Made by a program: the position numbers and the translations under genes. This document shows positions 8,128 to 18,700 of a stretch of DNA of 59,921 nucleotides, one piece after another. The stretch is from Paracidovorax wautersii (GTDB taxonomy: Bacteria > Pseudomonadota > Gammaproteobacteria > Burkholderiales > Burkholderiaceae_C). The DNA lies in contig WNDQ01000022.1 of the NCBI GenBank assembly GCA_009912175.1, forward strand, positions 1 to 59,921. The letters run 5' to 3'. The notes below the pieces were generated by a model. It saw only the letters and a program-made list of their open reading frames with translations. It did no database searches and had not been told where the DNA came from. Position 1 is the stretch's first letter. The number at the start of each line of letters is the position of its first letter.

Positions 8128-10167
8128 TCAACCCGCCAGCAGGCTGTTGACGCGCCGCACGTAGGCGGCCGGGTCGGCCGGCAGGCCGCCTTCGGCCAGC
8201 AGCGCCTGGTCGAACAGCACATGGGCGTAGTCGTCGAACGCGGTGGCGTCGGCCGACTCGTCGTGCGCGAACTGTTCGAGCTTCTTGACCAGCGCATGCG
8301 CCGGATTGATCTCCAGCACGGGCTGGACTTCGGGCGCGGGTTGGCCGGCCTGCTTGAGCAGGCGCGCAAGCTGGTTGGAGTGATCGCCATCCTCGACCAC
8401 CAGGCAGGCGGGCGAGTCGACCAGGCGGGTGGTCACGCGCACGTCCTTGGCCTGCGCCTTGAGCGTGGCCTTGAGCTTGTCGAGCACGGGCTTGAACGTC
8501 TCGGCGGCGGCCTCGGCCGCTTTCTTTTCGTCCTCGTCCTGCAGCTTGCCCAGGTCGACCGCGCCCTTGGCCACGCTTTGCAGCGGCGTGCCGTCGAACT
8601 CGTTGAGGAAGTTCAGAGCCCACTCGTCGACGCGGTCGGTCATCAGCAGCACCTCGATGCCCTTCTTGCGGAAGACTTCGAGCTGCGGGCTGTTGCGCGC
8701 GGCGCTCAGGCTGTCGGCGGTGATGTAGTAGATGGCGTCCTGGCCTTCCTTCAGGCGCGACTTGTAGGTGGCCAAGCTCACGGTGGGCTTGCCGCTGTCG
8801 TCGGCGGTGGAGGCAAAACGCAGCAGCTTGGCGATCTTGTCCTTGTTGGCGAAGTCCTCGCCCAGGCCTTCCTTGAGCACGGCGCCGAACTCGGCGTAGA
8901 AACGCGCGTATTTTTCGGCGTCGTCGGCGTGCTCGGCGGCTGCGCCAGCGGCGGTCGCGGCATCGCTGCCCTCGGATTCGGGGGCCGGCGCAGCGTCGCC
9001 CGAGCCGATGTCGATCTTGCCGTCAACGCTGCCCGCGGGCGTGCGCTGCTGCGAGGCCAGGTCTTCGAGCAGGCCCAGGATGCGGCGCGTGTTGCCTTCG
9101 CGGATGGCCTTGACGTCGCGGCTTTCCTGCAGCAGCTCGCGGCTGACGTTGAGCGGCAGGTCGGCCGAGTCGACCACGCCCTTGACGAAGCGCAGGTAGG
9201 ACGGCAGCAGCGCCTCGGCGTCGTCCATGATGAAGACGCGCTTGACGTACAGCTTCAGGCCGTTCTTGCGGTCGCGGTTCCACAGGTCTTGCGGCGCCTT
9301 GGACGGGATGTAGAGCAGCTGGGTGTACTCGGTGCTGCCTTCGACGCGGTTGTGCGTCCAGGCCAGCGGCTCTTGTGCGTCGTAGGCGATCTGCTTGTAG
9401 AACTCGCCGTACTGCTCGGGCGTGATGTCCTTCTTGGCGCGCGACCACAGGGCGCTGGCCTTGTTGACGGTTTCCCATTCACCGGTCTTGACCATGTCGC
9501 CGGGCTGGTCGTTCTCGCCGTCCTTCCATTCCTCCTGCTCCATCAGGATGGGCAGGGAGATGTGGTCGGCGTACTTGCCGATGACGCTCTTGAGCGTCCA
9601 GGCGTTGAGGTAGTCGCTGGCGTCTTCGCGCAGGTGCAGGATGACGCTGGTGCCGCGCGCCGCGCGCGTGATCGCCTCGACTTCGAAATCACCCGTGCCG
9701 CCGCTGGTCCAGCGCACGCCCTGGTCGGTCGGCAGGCCCGCGCGGCGCGACTCGACCGTGATCTTGTCGGCCACGATGAAGCCCGAATAGAAGCCCACGC
9801 CGAACTGGCCGATGAGCTGCGCGTCGGCCTTCTGGTCGCCCGAGAGCTTGCCCACGAACTCGCGCGTGCCGCTCTTGGCGATGGTGCCCAGGTTGTCGAT
9901 GGCCTCGTCCTGGCTCAGGCCGATGCCGTTGTCGGTGATGGTCAGCGTGCGCGCGGCCTGGTCGAACGACACACGCACTTCCAGGTTGGGCGCGTCCTCG
10001 AACAGGGCGGGCTGGTCCAGCGCCTCGAACCGCAGCTTGTCGCAGGCATCGGAGGCGTTCGAGATCAGCTCGCGCAGGAAGATCTCCTTGTTCGAATACA
10101 ACGAATGCGTGACCAGGTGCAGCAACTGGGCGACTTCGGCCTGGAAAGATAGCGTTTTCTTGCTCAT
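8128..10167 (-). CDS. htpG: Hsp90-family chaperone HtpG
   Basis: HtpG is the bacterial ATP-dependent Hsp90 that remodels client proteins in the cytosol. The 679-residue protein has the GHKL ATPase domain with [19 protein letters not shown] and GQFGVGFYS, followed by the middle and C-terminal dimerisation domains. It is longer than the usual ~630 residues because of an Ala/Glu/Asp-rich insert at about 380-412, just before [15 protein letters not shown] heat-shock-like promoter lies upstream. The gene diverges from a diguanylate cyclase. Confidence 0.96.
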   Translation of the reverse strand: MSKKTLSFQAEVAQLLHLVTHSLYSNKEIFLRELISNASDACDKLRFEALDQPALFEDAPNLEVRVSFDQAARTLTITDNGIGLSQDEAIDNLGTIAKSGTREFVGKLSGDQKADAQLIGQFGVGFYSGFIVADKITVESRRAGLPTDQGVRWTSGGTGDFEVEAITRAARGTSVILHLREDASDYLNAWTLKSVIGKYADHISLPILMEQEEWKDGENDQPGDMVKTGEWETVNKASALWSRAKKDITPEQYGEFYKQIAYDAQEPLAWTHNRVEGSTEYTQLLYIPSKAPQDLWNRDRKNGLKLYVKRVFIMDDAEALLPSYLRFVKGVVDSADLPLNVSRELLQESRDVKAIREGNTRRILGLLEDLASQQRTPAGSVDGKIDIGSGDAAPAPESEGSDAATAAGAAAEHADDAEKYARFYAEFGAVLKEGLGEDFANKDKIAKLLRFASTADDSGKPTVSLATYKSRLKEGQDAIYYITADSLSAARNSPQLEVFRKKGIEVLLMTDRVDEWALNFLNEFDGTPLQSVAKGAVDLGKLQDEDEKKAAEAAAETFKPVLDKLKATLKAQAKDVRVTTRLVDSPACLVVEDGDHSNQLARLLKQAGQPAPEVQPVLEINPAHALVKKLEQFAHDESADATAFDDYAHVLFDQALLAEGGLPADPAAYVRRVNSLLAG

Positions 10168-10217
10168 GGATGCGTTGAATGACAGGTTGGCAACAACAGA
10201 AAAAGGAAGCGACCGGG

Positions 10218-10246
10218 ATAATTGCGGGCGCCGCGCCCGATTTCAA
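10218..10246 (-). promoter_or_regulatory. htpG: Putative sigma-32-type promoter of htpG
   Basis: On the minus strand TTGAAA (10246-10241) is followed after 13 bases by CCGCAATTA, which matches seven of nine positions of the heat-shock -10 consensus CCCCATTTA. The same bases could be read as a sigma-70 promoter, TTGAAA - 17 - AATTAT. It lies about 50 bases before the htpG start, and heat induction is expected for this gene. Confidence 0.5.
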
Positions 10247-10391
10247 TGCACGGCGCCCCACGCCGGCGGGTCCGCTGGATGACGTACTGTAGCAACAACA
10301 GCTTCTCCGCCGATCGCCGTGTCCACCCCGCCCCTCTCGCCTCACCGACGCCCTCGGCCGTCTTCATCTTGCACCCCGGCTGTCCTGGCTG

Positions 10392-11978
10392 GTGCGGTTG
10401 GACTTGCGCAAGCTCATCCTGGCGCTGTCGCTGCTGGCCGTGCTGATCACCTTCGGCAACACCTTCTACGCGGGCTATGCCCAGCAGCGCGAGCTGCTGA
10501 TCCGCAACACGCTCGACGCCAATGCCGCCTATGCCAGCAAGATGGCCGACCTGACGGAAGGCTTCCTGCAGCAGGCCATCCAGCAACTGGGCTACAGCGC
10601 CCGCCTGCTGGGCGCGGACTTCGACGATGCCGCGCTGCAAACCGCCGAAACGGGACGGATGCTGCAGCAGAACCAGACGTTCAACTCCGTCTTCATCGTC
10701 AACGCCCAGGGCAAGCTCATCAACATCTCGCCGCCGCTGTCCGCCGCGCTGGGCACCCAGGTCTCCAGCGAAGAGCTGCTGGAGGTCCTGCGGGCCCGCG
10801 AGCCCCGGGTCAGCGAGCCCTTCGTGGCCAAGGCGACGAGCCGGCTCATCATCACCATCAGCCAGCCCATCTTCGACTCCCAGGGCGGTTTCCTGGGCTT
10901 CATCGCCGGCACGGTGCACCTGCACGCCCAGAACGGCCTGCACAGCGTTCTGAGCGAGCACCACTACCAGAACGGCTCCTACCTGTTCGTCATCGACCGC
11001 CAGGGCAAGCTCATCTTCCACCGCGACCAGGCGCGTGTCGGCCAGAACGTGCTGCGCAATCCGGTGGTCCAGACCGTGCTGCGCGGCGACAGCGGCAGCA
11101 GCCCCGTCGTCAACACGCTGGGCCAGAACATGCTGGCGGGCTACGCGCCGGTCAGCTCGACCGGCTGGGGCGTGGTGGTGCAGCGCCCGACCGAGCTCAC
11201 GCTGGCGCTGCTGACCCAGCAGATGACCGACATGCTGCTCAAGGTCGCGCCGCTGCTGGTGCTCACGCTCATCGCCATCTGGTACCTCACGCGCCTCATC
11301 GCCACGCCGCTGCACGACCTGGCCCGCATCACCAGCACGCTGGACGAAGCCGGCACCGCCGAGCGCATCCGGCGTGTGCCCTCGTGGTATTACGAAGCGA
11401 TCAAGCTCAAGAACGCCATCCTGTCGGGCCTGAACCTGGTCCAGCGCAAGATCACCCGCCTCAACCACGAGAGTCTCACCGACGCGCTGACCGGGCTCGT
11501 CAACCGGCGCGGCATGGACGAAACCCTCAAGGCCTGGGAACAGGCCGGCACGCCGTTCGCGGTGGCGACCATCGACATCGACCACTTCAAATCCATCAAC
11601 GACACGCACGGCCACGACGTCGGCGATCAGATCCTGGCCTTCCTGGCCGAGCGCATGCGCCAGTCGGCGCGCGGTGTGGATGTGCTGTGCCGCAATGGCG
11701 GCGACGAGTTCACGCTGCTGCTGCCCGACACCCGCGCCCGCGAGGCCGCGCGTGTGTGCGAACGGCTGGCCGCCGCCGTGGCCCAGGAGGAAGCGGCGCC
11801 GGGCATCGGCATCACGCTCTCGATGGGCGTGGCCGACTTTGACGGCAGCAGTGCCCGCGTGGAGGAAGCCCTCAAGGCCGCCGACGTGGCGCTCTACCAG
11901 GCCAAGGCGCGCGGCCGCAACCAGATCGCCGTGTTCACCGGCGCGTCCGGCGAGAACGGATCGGCCTCAGAAGGATAA
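10392..11978 (+). CDS. Membrane diguanylate cyclase with periplasmic Cache-type sensor
   Basis: This enzyme should make cyclic di-GMP from two GTP in response to a periplasmic signal. The 528-residue protein has a helix at about 5-25, a double-Cache-like sensor region (about 30-275), a second helix near 280-300, a linker, and a C-terminal GGDEF domain. The active site is intact (GGDEF at 436-440). An inhibitory RxxD I-site is also present (RGVD at 427-430), so product inhibition is expected. Start is GTG 10392. Its 3' end overlaps the convergent EAL gene by 12 bases, and the cellulose operon, whose BcsA binds c-di-GMP, lies just beyond. Confidence 0.9.
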   Translation: MRLDLRKLILALSLLAVLITFGNTFYAGYAQQRELLIRNTLDANAAYASKMADLTEGFLQQAIQQLGYSARLLGADFDDAALQTAETGRMLQQNQTFNSVFIVNAQGKLINISPPLSAALGTQVSSEELLEVLRAREPRVSEPFVAKATSRLIITISQPIFDSQGGFLGFIAGTVHLHAQNGLHSVLSEHHYQNGSYLFVIDRQGKLIFHRDQARVGQNVLRNPVVQTVLRGDSGSSPVVNTLGQNMLAGYAPVSSTGWGVVVQRPTELTLALLTQQMTDMLLKVAPLLVLTLIAIWYLTRLIATPLHDLARITSTLDEAGTAERIRRVPSWYYEAIKLKNAILSGLNLVQRKITRLNHESLTDALTGLVNRRGMDETLKAWEQAGTPFAVATIDIDHFKSINDTHGHDVGDQILAFLAERMRQSARGVDVLCRNGGDEFTLLLPDTRAREAARVCERLAAAVAQEEAAPGIGITLSMGVADFDGSSARVEEALKAADVALYQAKARGRNQIAVFTGASGENGSASEG

Positions 11979-13725
11979 AGGCGGCGGGCTTGCCACGCGC
12001 ACACGCTCGTCGGCCAGTCCCAGCAGTGCCCGCTCCAGCGCCTTGGGCGCCAGCGGCCGCGAGAACCAGTAGCCCTGCACATCGTCGCAGCGCAGCCGCT
12101 TGAGCGCCTCGGCCTGGGCGGCCGTCTCCACGCCCTCGGCCGTCACCAGCATCTCCAGCGCATGGGCCAGCGACACGATGGCCGACACGATCGCATAGCC
12201 CTTGCCCGGCTGGTCCACGTTCACGACCAGCGAGCGGTCGATCTTGAGCCGGTCGAACGAAAACTGAGTGAGGTAGGAAAAGCTCGAATAGCCGGTGCCG
12301 AAGTCGTCGATGGCCAGCCGCACGCCCATCGCGCGCAGCGCGTCCAGCGTGGTCTGCACGCCTGCGGTGTCGCCCAGCAGCACGCTTTCCGTCATCTCGA
12401 TTTCCAGGTGCTCGGGCTCCAGTTGGGCGTCGTCGAGCGCACTGCGGATCAGCCCCACCAGACCGGGCTGCATGAACTGGCGAGCCGAGACATTGACGGC
12501 CACGGGCGGCACCTCGGTCGCCCGCCCGGCCAACAGGCGCCGCAGCCGGCCCACCTCGCGGCAGGCCTCGCGCAGCGCCCATTCGCCGATCGGCACGATC
12601 AGCCCGGTGTCCTCGGCCACCGGCACGAAGGTGGCCGGACTGATGTTGCCCTTGCCCGGACACTGCCAGCGCAGCAGCGCCTCCATGAGCTGGATGCGCC
12701 CGGTCGCCAGGTTGACCTGGGGCTGAAAGGCCAGGCTGAACTGCTTGCGCTCGAGCGCCTGCGGCAGCAGGGCTTCCAGTTCCAGGCGATCGATGGCCTC
12801 GTTCTGCATGGCGGGCCTGTACCAGCGCAGCGCATCGCCCAGGCCGTCGTCCCGGGCCGATCCCAGCGCCACGCGGGCGCGGTGCAGCAGTTCGCGGACA
12901 TCGGCGCGGGCCTGCGGCAGCACGGCCGCCGCACCGATCCGAAGCGCCAACCGCACCGGCCGCTCGCCCAGGTTGAAAGGCCGGGCCCAGGCCCGTTGCA
13001 GCCGGCCCGCCAAAGCCTCGATGCTGGCCGCCTCACCCTCGATCCAGCAGGCCAGCAGGCCGTTGCCCAGCGCTGCCAGCACCACCCCCGAGCCCATGAT
13101 CTCGCGCACGTGGCCGCCGCAGCGCTGCAGGATGTCCGCCAGGATGTCATCGCCCAGCGAATCGCGCAGCCGCCCTGCGGGGTCGACCTCCAGCACCAGC
13201 ACGGCCGCGTTCGCGCGCCGCGCCTGGCAGACATGCAGGCGCAGCGCGGCGCGCTCCTCGAACCAGGCGGCGTTGGGAAAGTGGGTCCGGCTGTCGAAAT
13301 GGCTGCTGAACCAATGGCTGGCCGGCGCGGCCAGCGTCCTGGACGACACCGGCGTCACCGTCAGGACGTGGCGCTCCCCCGCGCCTTCGCGCTGCGGCAA
13401 GGTGGCATAGGCCAGCTCGACGTCACACCCGGCGCCAGCGCGGATGCCAGATCCGCCCCTGGGCGGGCGGCAGCAAGACCCCGTCCGTCCACCGGCCAGG
13501 CTCGTGCATGGCCAGGAACGGCAGTTCCGCGATGCGGCGGGACAGCTCCGCGGGGTCGAACAGCAAGCTGGCATGCAGGCCCGTCAGTTCGTCGGCCAAA
13601 TACCCCGTCAGCCGGGCCAGGCAGGCATTGACACGCAGAACCACGCCCTCGGCGTCGCACACCAGCACGCCCTGAGACAGGCTGTCGACGACGTCGGAAT
13701 CGAGGTGGGAGGGATCGAGAGGCAT
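11967..13725 (-). pseudogene. PAS - degenerate GGDEF - EAL phosphodiesterase, interrupted by a frame change
   Basis: The intact form would be a cytosolic c-di-GMP phosphodiesterase. From ATG 13725 a PAS-like domain (LSQGVLVCDAEGVVLRVNACL) is read to a stop at 13423. The homologous sequence then continues in another frame (DVELAYATLPQREG) through a degenerate GGDEF domain, in which ALGNGLLA replaces the active loop, into a full EAL domain. EAL motifs are all present: EALLRW, NVSARQF, EMTES, IDDFGTGYSS, LKIDRS and AEGVET. One base too many, or two too few, near 13424-13445 explains the break. A TTG at 13749 is an alternative start. If the break is an assembly error, the protein is about 580 residues and probably active. 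Confidence 0.8.
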
Positions 13726-13900
13726 ACAACGAAAGTTGGCATCACTCAACGATGCGATGCCTGGAGTATGAGCGAGAACGCTGGCGGCCTCTCGTCAGCC
13801 CCTCCCCGGGTCGCTATTGCCCGCCACCCGACCACGATGGGCCAAGCGCCTCCATACGAACGTGGACGCCGGCGATGGGCCTTCTCCAGAAGCCGTGCGG

Positions 13901-15658
13901 CTATTGGGTCTTGGTTCCGGCAAAGATCGTGAACTGGCCGGCGGAGGCCGTCAGCAAGCGCGCGGACAGAGCAGTGGTCACGTTGGAGTCGACGCTGTCA
14001 ACCACCAGCACGCCATACTGCGCATCCGAAGGACACACCGTGCCGCCGGTGTAGCTCAAGCCCGTGACCGAGAACATGTTGGAAGCGGCACTGGACGCGG
14101 TGGAACTGACCGTCCCCTTCACCTCACAGCCACTGCTCGTGTTGCCGGTCACCTCGTAAACGGAGGTCGAGCCGCTCTTGAGCGCCACCGTGATATCCGT
14201 GAGCACCGGCCGCGAGCCGAATGTGGGAGCCTCACTGCCATTGCTGTAGGTTTGCCCATTGAGCAATGCAGCGAACAGGGTGGCCGCACTGGCGCTCGGT
14301 GCATTGACGTAGTCGAGCGAGATTGCGGAAGGCAGCCCGTTGTTGCTGCTGGAGGTTGCCGGATCGTCGTGGATGGCCTTGAGCGTTGAGCCCGTCGCCA
14401 CGGCACCCGCGAAGTGAACGCCGGAATAAAGGGTCCCCGCGCTCGAAGCCGAGCCTCTGCGCCAGAAAACAGCACTGGCCGTACAAAACTCGCCCGTGTT
14501 GACCGACAGTCCCTTGCAGTAGTCGTCGGAGAGCGTTGACAGCCCCGCAGTGCTGTAGAGCACATCGCCCGCGCCCTTCCTGCGGTACATCATGAACTCC
14601 TGGCCGCTGCCAGGCAGCACGACCAGATCCACGTCCTCGCCCATGAACGCATCCTTGCCCGTCCAGCTACCCACCGGATTTTGGGCCGTGCTCGCAATGG
14701 TGCCGATGGCAAATGTCCCGGGCTGCGTCCCCGCCGCCCGGAAGTCGCCATCCAGCACATAGGTATTGCGTGTGCCGCTCACCGTGCGTGTCACCAGCCA
14801 CAGGCCGGTCTTGTTGCCGGCGCTGTCATAGCGGACAACGGCACGGCCCTCCATGTTGTGGGTGGCCTGGCCGCAAGTCGCGTCCGGCGCATTGGCCAAG
14901 GTCAGCGTCACGTCATAGAAGGGGCTGGAATCGCCACGCGGAACGATGCGGCCCGAGAACTGGCAATTACCGTTGCGCCCCGTGACCCGGCCCGCCCAAT
15001 CGACATAGACACCCCAGCCACTGCGGTCCGCACGGTCTCCGCGATAAGCGCCCTGGATGCCACCGCCAATGCTCGTGACATAGGAGCCCCGATTGCTCAG
15101 ATTGCTGTCATAGGTCGTGCTGAACTGCAGCCGGGCCGCACTGTTGTAAGGACTGACATAGCTCCCGCTGAACGTGCCGTTGGCACTCGTCCAACTGGGC
15201 GAAGCACGCCCCGACACCGTCCCGGTGAGCGCCAGGTTGAAAGCCCAGACCCCGGTCCCGTCCAGAATATCCTGAGGTGTGGTGTAGTAGGTCCCGTTGC
15301 TTGCGGCCACCCGCGAGCCCGACGTGCTCAGATCGCCATAGAAGCTATCCGGCCCCCGGCCGTCCACGTTGTAGCGGGCGAAATAGAAGAAGCCTCCCGT
15401 GCCGGCGCTGCCACTCGTTCCGGGGTCGACGATGCCGAAGAAATCCTGCCCCGCGCTGGTTCCACGCCAGACTCCCGCCGGGTATTGCTGGGCACTGCTG
15501 CTACTGTCCGAGCCCGTCGGGTCGCTGTCGTCCCCGCCGCCCCCGCCGCAGGCTGCAACGACCAAGCCCCCCATGAGCCAGGTCGCCCGGTACAGCCATT
15601 GTTTGAAAGCTCCCTCATGCTTGTGCGATTTCATCCCGTGTTTCCTTCTTGCATTCAT
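13901..15658 (-). CDS. Secreted lipoprotein with two related beta-rich halves, function unknown
   Basis: I do not recognise a named family. The 585-residue protein has a lipoprotein signal with lipobox VAAC (Cys 37), a Gly/Asp/Ser spacer, and then two regions that resemble each other (about 59-290 and 327-582). Each begins P-x-G-x-W-x-G, and each has a Cys pair at nearly equal spacing: Cys 232/262 and Cys 511/542. Composition is rich in Ser, Thr, Gly and Asn, and codon use looks less GC-biased than its neighbours, which hints at transfer or relaxed selection. It follows bcsC by 66 bases and precedes the EAL gene, all on the minus strand. A second possible start is the Met at residue 9. Confidence 0.7.
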   Translation of the reverse strand: MNARRKHGMKSHKHEGAFKQWLYRATWLMGGLVVAACGGGGGDDSDPTGSDSSSSAQQYPAGVWRGTSAGQDFFGIVDPGTSGSAGTGGFFYFARYNVDGRGPDSFYGDLSTSGSRVAASNGTYYTTPQDILDGTGVWAFNLALTGTVSGRASPSWTSANGTFSGSYVSPYNSAARLQFSTTYDSNLSNRGSYVTSIGGGIQGAYRGDRADRSGWGVYVDWAGRVTGRNGNCQFSGRIVPRGDSSPFYDVTLTLANAPDATCGQATHNMEGRAVVRYDSAGNKTGLWLVTRTVSGTRNTYVLDGDFRAAGTQPGTFAIGTIASTAQNPVGSWTGKDAFMGEDVDLVVLPGSGQEFMMYRRKGAGDVLYSTAGLSTLSDDYCKGLSVNTGEFCTASAVFWRRGSASSAGTLYSGVHFAGAVATGSTLKAIHDDPATSSSNNGLPSAISLDYVNAPSASAATLFAALLNGQTYSNGSEAPTFGSRPVLTDITVALKSGSTSVYEVTGNTSSGCEVKGTVSSTASSAASNMFSVTGLSYTGGTVCPSDAQYGVLVVDSVDSNVTTALSARLLTASAGQFTIFAGTKTQ

Positions 15659-15673
15659 GTAGCGCTTGATTCA

Positions 15674-15699
15674 TGACCTGGCGCGCCCCGCCCAGGTCA
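15674..15699 (-). other. Stem-loop between bcsC and the downstream lipoprotein gene
   Basis: A perfect 8-bp stem (TGACCTGG / CCAGGTCA) with a 10-base loop lies 26 bases after the bcsC stop. No T-run follows on either strand, so it is not a standard terminator. It could be a transcript-end stabiliser or a partial attenuator. Confidence 0.4.
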
Positions 15700-15724
15700 C
15701 CTTTGATCGTGGGTCCGACTCCGC

Positions 15725-18700
15725 TCAATACACGCTGTACGGCGACTTGTAAGGCGTCAGCGGCATCGCCATCGGCCGGCTCTGCGGCTCCAGCGCGTAG
15801 CGCAGGTAGATGCCGCCGGTGAGCTGGCGGTAGTCGCTCGCGTTGTCCAGGTCCAGCGTGCCGCCCAGGAACAGTTGCGGTGCGATCTTGTATTCGAGCG
15901 AGCCGGCCACGTTGTAGCCCAGACCGGTCTTAGTCTGGCCGGCGTAGCGCGCGACGGCGGCGTCGTCGCTCAGCGTGGCCACGCTCGCGGCCGTCTGCGC
16001 GGACTGGTAGGCGGCGGCCTGCCGGCTGCGGCTGGTGGGGAAGTAGTTGGCCGGGTCTTCCTTGAAATGCTGCACGCCCAGCGAGCCCTGCACGTGGTAG
16101 CTCAGGCGCGTGGTGCGGGCCGACCAGTCGATGGGCACGCTCACCGACAGGAATTGCTGCGGGCTGAAGTAGCCGCCGTGGCCGTAGGTGAAGTAGCGGC
16201 GGTTCTTGCCATAGCCCAGGCCCGTGATGCTCAGGCCCGAGCTCAAGGAGCGCGTGGCCTCGTCGATGAGCTGGTAGTACATGCCGCCGCCGCCTTCCAG
16301 GCGCGTGTTGCTTGCGACGTTGGTGCCGGTGATGCTGTGGTACGACCCATAGCCATAGAAGCCGTAGCCCTTCTCGGGCTCCAGGCCGAGCTCCACGCGC
16401 GCGCCCGTGGCCACCACGCCGCCCCACTTGTCGCCCGTGCGGGCATCCCGCGCGCCGGCAAATGACAGCAGGCTGTCGGTGACCGCGCGCCGCGCGACGC
16501 CGAGCTTGTAGTTGAGCTGCTCGGTCAGCGGCCCGTTGATGGATGCCCCGCCCACCACGTTGCTGTACTGGAACCCGATGGGCGTGGTGCCGATGTCGGC
16601 GCGCCAGCGCTCGCTTTCGTAGCCCACGCTCAGGCCAACACCGTCGGCGGTCTGCGCGCCTGCCGAACTGCCCCGGCCGCCGGACAGGGCCGACAGGTAC
16701 GAGTCATAGGCGGCGGCCGGCCCCGCGCCAAAACGGCTGCCCGCGTCGTAGCTCGCCAGGCTGTTGGTGGTCGTCGGCGTGCCGGCGTCCAGGCTCACCA
16801 GGGTGGCGTTGAAGCTGACCTTGCCGTTACCGACGGGCACTTTCACGTCGAAGGGCACTTCGATGTCGTCGAGCTTGCCCAGGCCGCTCTCGCCCTTGCG
16901 CGTGCGCAGGGTCGAGCCCACCGTGACGGTCGCGCCGCGTTCCTGTTGCAGGTCGGCCAGCTCGTCGCGCAGGGTCTTGGGCTGCGCGCTCGCCGCCACG
17001 GGCAAGCCGTAGGCATCGACCGGCGCCGCCACGGACGGCAACAGCGCTGACGCCCCGGCGCGGCCGGCCTGGGCCACCGGGTAAGCGGGCACGGCACCAT
17101 AGGCATTGCCGCCAGCCGCCGGCAGGGCCTGGCCCGGCGCGACCGGATAGGACGGATAGGCAGACGTGGCCGCCGGGGCAGCAGCATAGGCCGCAGCCGA
17201 CGGCTGCGCGCCCGAAGCGGCGGTGCGTGCGGAGGCGTTGTTGCGCGTTGTCCTGCCGTCACGCGTGGCCGCGGCGGCCACGGGCGATACCGTTGCGGGC
17301 GCCGCATACGCAGTGGCCGCCGGCTGTGCGCCGCTCATCCAGGGCAGGCTCACCGGCCCCTGCGCGGGGGCGGCCGCGCCAGCGGCACGGAAGGGGTTGC
17401 GCGGACGGGCGTCGTCCCACGAGACCTGCGCCGGTGCCAGCGCGTCGCCAAAGGGGTTGGCCTGGCGCTGCTCGGCGGCGATGGCCGCGTTGTAGAACTC
17501 GATGGCCTTGGTGTTCTTGCCCTGCGCACGGTACAGGCGCGCGGCGGCGGCCAGCACCTGCGGGTCACGCGGGGCAACCGCCAGCGCGGTGGTCAGCGCC
17601 GTTTCGGCGTAGCCGTATTCCTTGGCCTGGACGGCCGTGCTGGCCGCGCCCAGCAGCGTGGGCACGTCGCGCGGGTTCTGCTGGCGCTGGCGCGTGTACA
17701 GCGACAGCGCTTGCGGGTAGTCGCCGTGGTCAGCATACATGCGCGCCAGTGCGCCGATCACCTCGCCATTGCCCGGCAGTTCCACCAGCAGTGGCGACAG
17801 CGCGTCGTAGGCGCCCGCCAGGTCACCGGCCTCGCGCAGCGCGTCGGCCTGGCGCACGGCAAACGACACCCGCAGGCCCTGGTAGGCGCGATCGTCCTCG
17901 GCGTTGAGCGGCTGCGTGCCCAACTGCTGCAGGATGCCGGCCAGCTCGGCGTCCTGCCCGGTCTTGAGCAGGATGCCGGCGTACTGCAGCCACAGCGCGG
18001 GCGGCGGGCGCACGGTGGCGACGATGGCCTGGCGCAGCACGTCGATGGCCTGGCCGGGCTGGCTGGCGTCGGCATAGGCGCCGGCGACCACGCCCAGCAG
18101 TTCAGGGTCCTGGCCCGTGAAGGCACGCGCCTGCCCCAGCAAGCCCAGCCCTTCGAAGGCACGCCCCTGCTGGACCAGGGTCAGGCCCTGCGCCGTTTGC
18201 GCATGGACCCAGGCGCGGCGCTGCAGGCGGCTCATGTCGGCGGTACGGCTCGACCCGGGGATTTGTTCGAGCAAGGCCAGCGCGCCTGGCCAATCGGCCA
18301 TCTCGCCCGTCAGCAGCGCCGCGGCATACAGCGCGTCGGGCGCGGCCTGCCCGCTGGCGACCAAGCCCTTCATGAGCGTGCTGGCCTGGTCGGGCGCGCC
18401 CATCTGCACATACAAGCGCGCCAGGTCCAGCCGGACCCAGGGGCTGCTGGGGTCGTGGCTCATGGCGCGTTCGAGCGCGCTGCGTGGCACCGAGGTCGCC
18501 GCTGCGGCGCGCCTGTTCGGCCTGCGCGATGTCGCGCTGCGCACGCAGCGCGCCCACCGGGCCGACCAGCTTCTGCTGGGCGGCATCCAGGCCCTCGTAC
18601 AGGCGCAACGCTTCTTCGGTCTGGTTGTTGCGGGCCAGCACGCCGATCAGGCCCCGTGTTGCATCAGCATTGCCGGGCTGGCGCCGCAGGATGTCGCGGT

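Noticed and set aside
7720-10152. 810-codon open frame on the plus strand opposite htpG
   Set aside because: Repetitive Leu/Gly/Val/Arg composition typical of the complement of a real high-GC gene; HtpG motifs are unambiguous on the minus strand.
12162-13631. Plus-strand frame opposite the EAL gene
   Set aside because: Rich in His, Gln, Arg and Pro with no recognisable motif; the EAL motifs on the minus strand account for the sequence.
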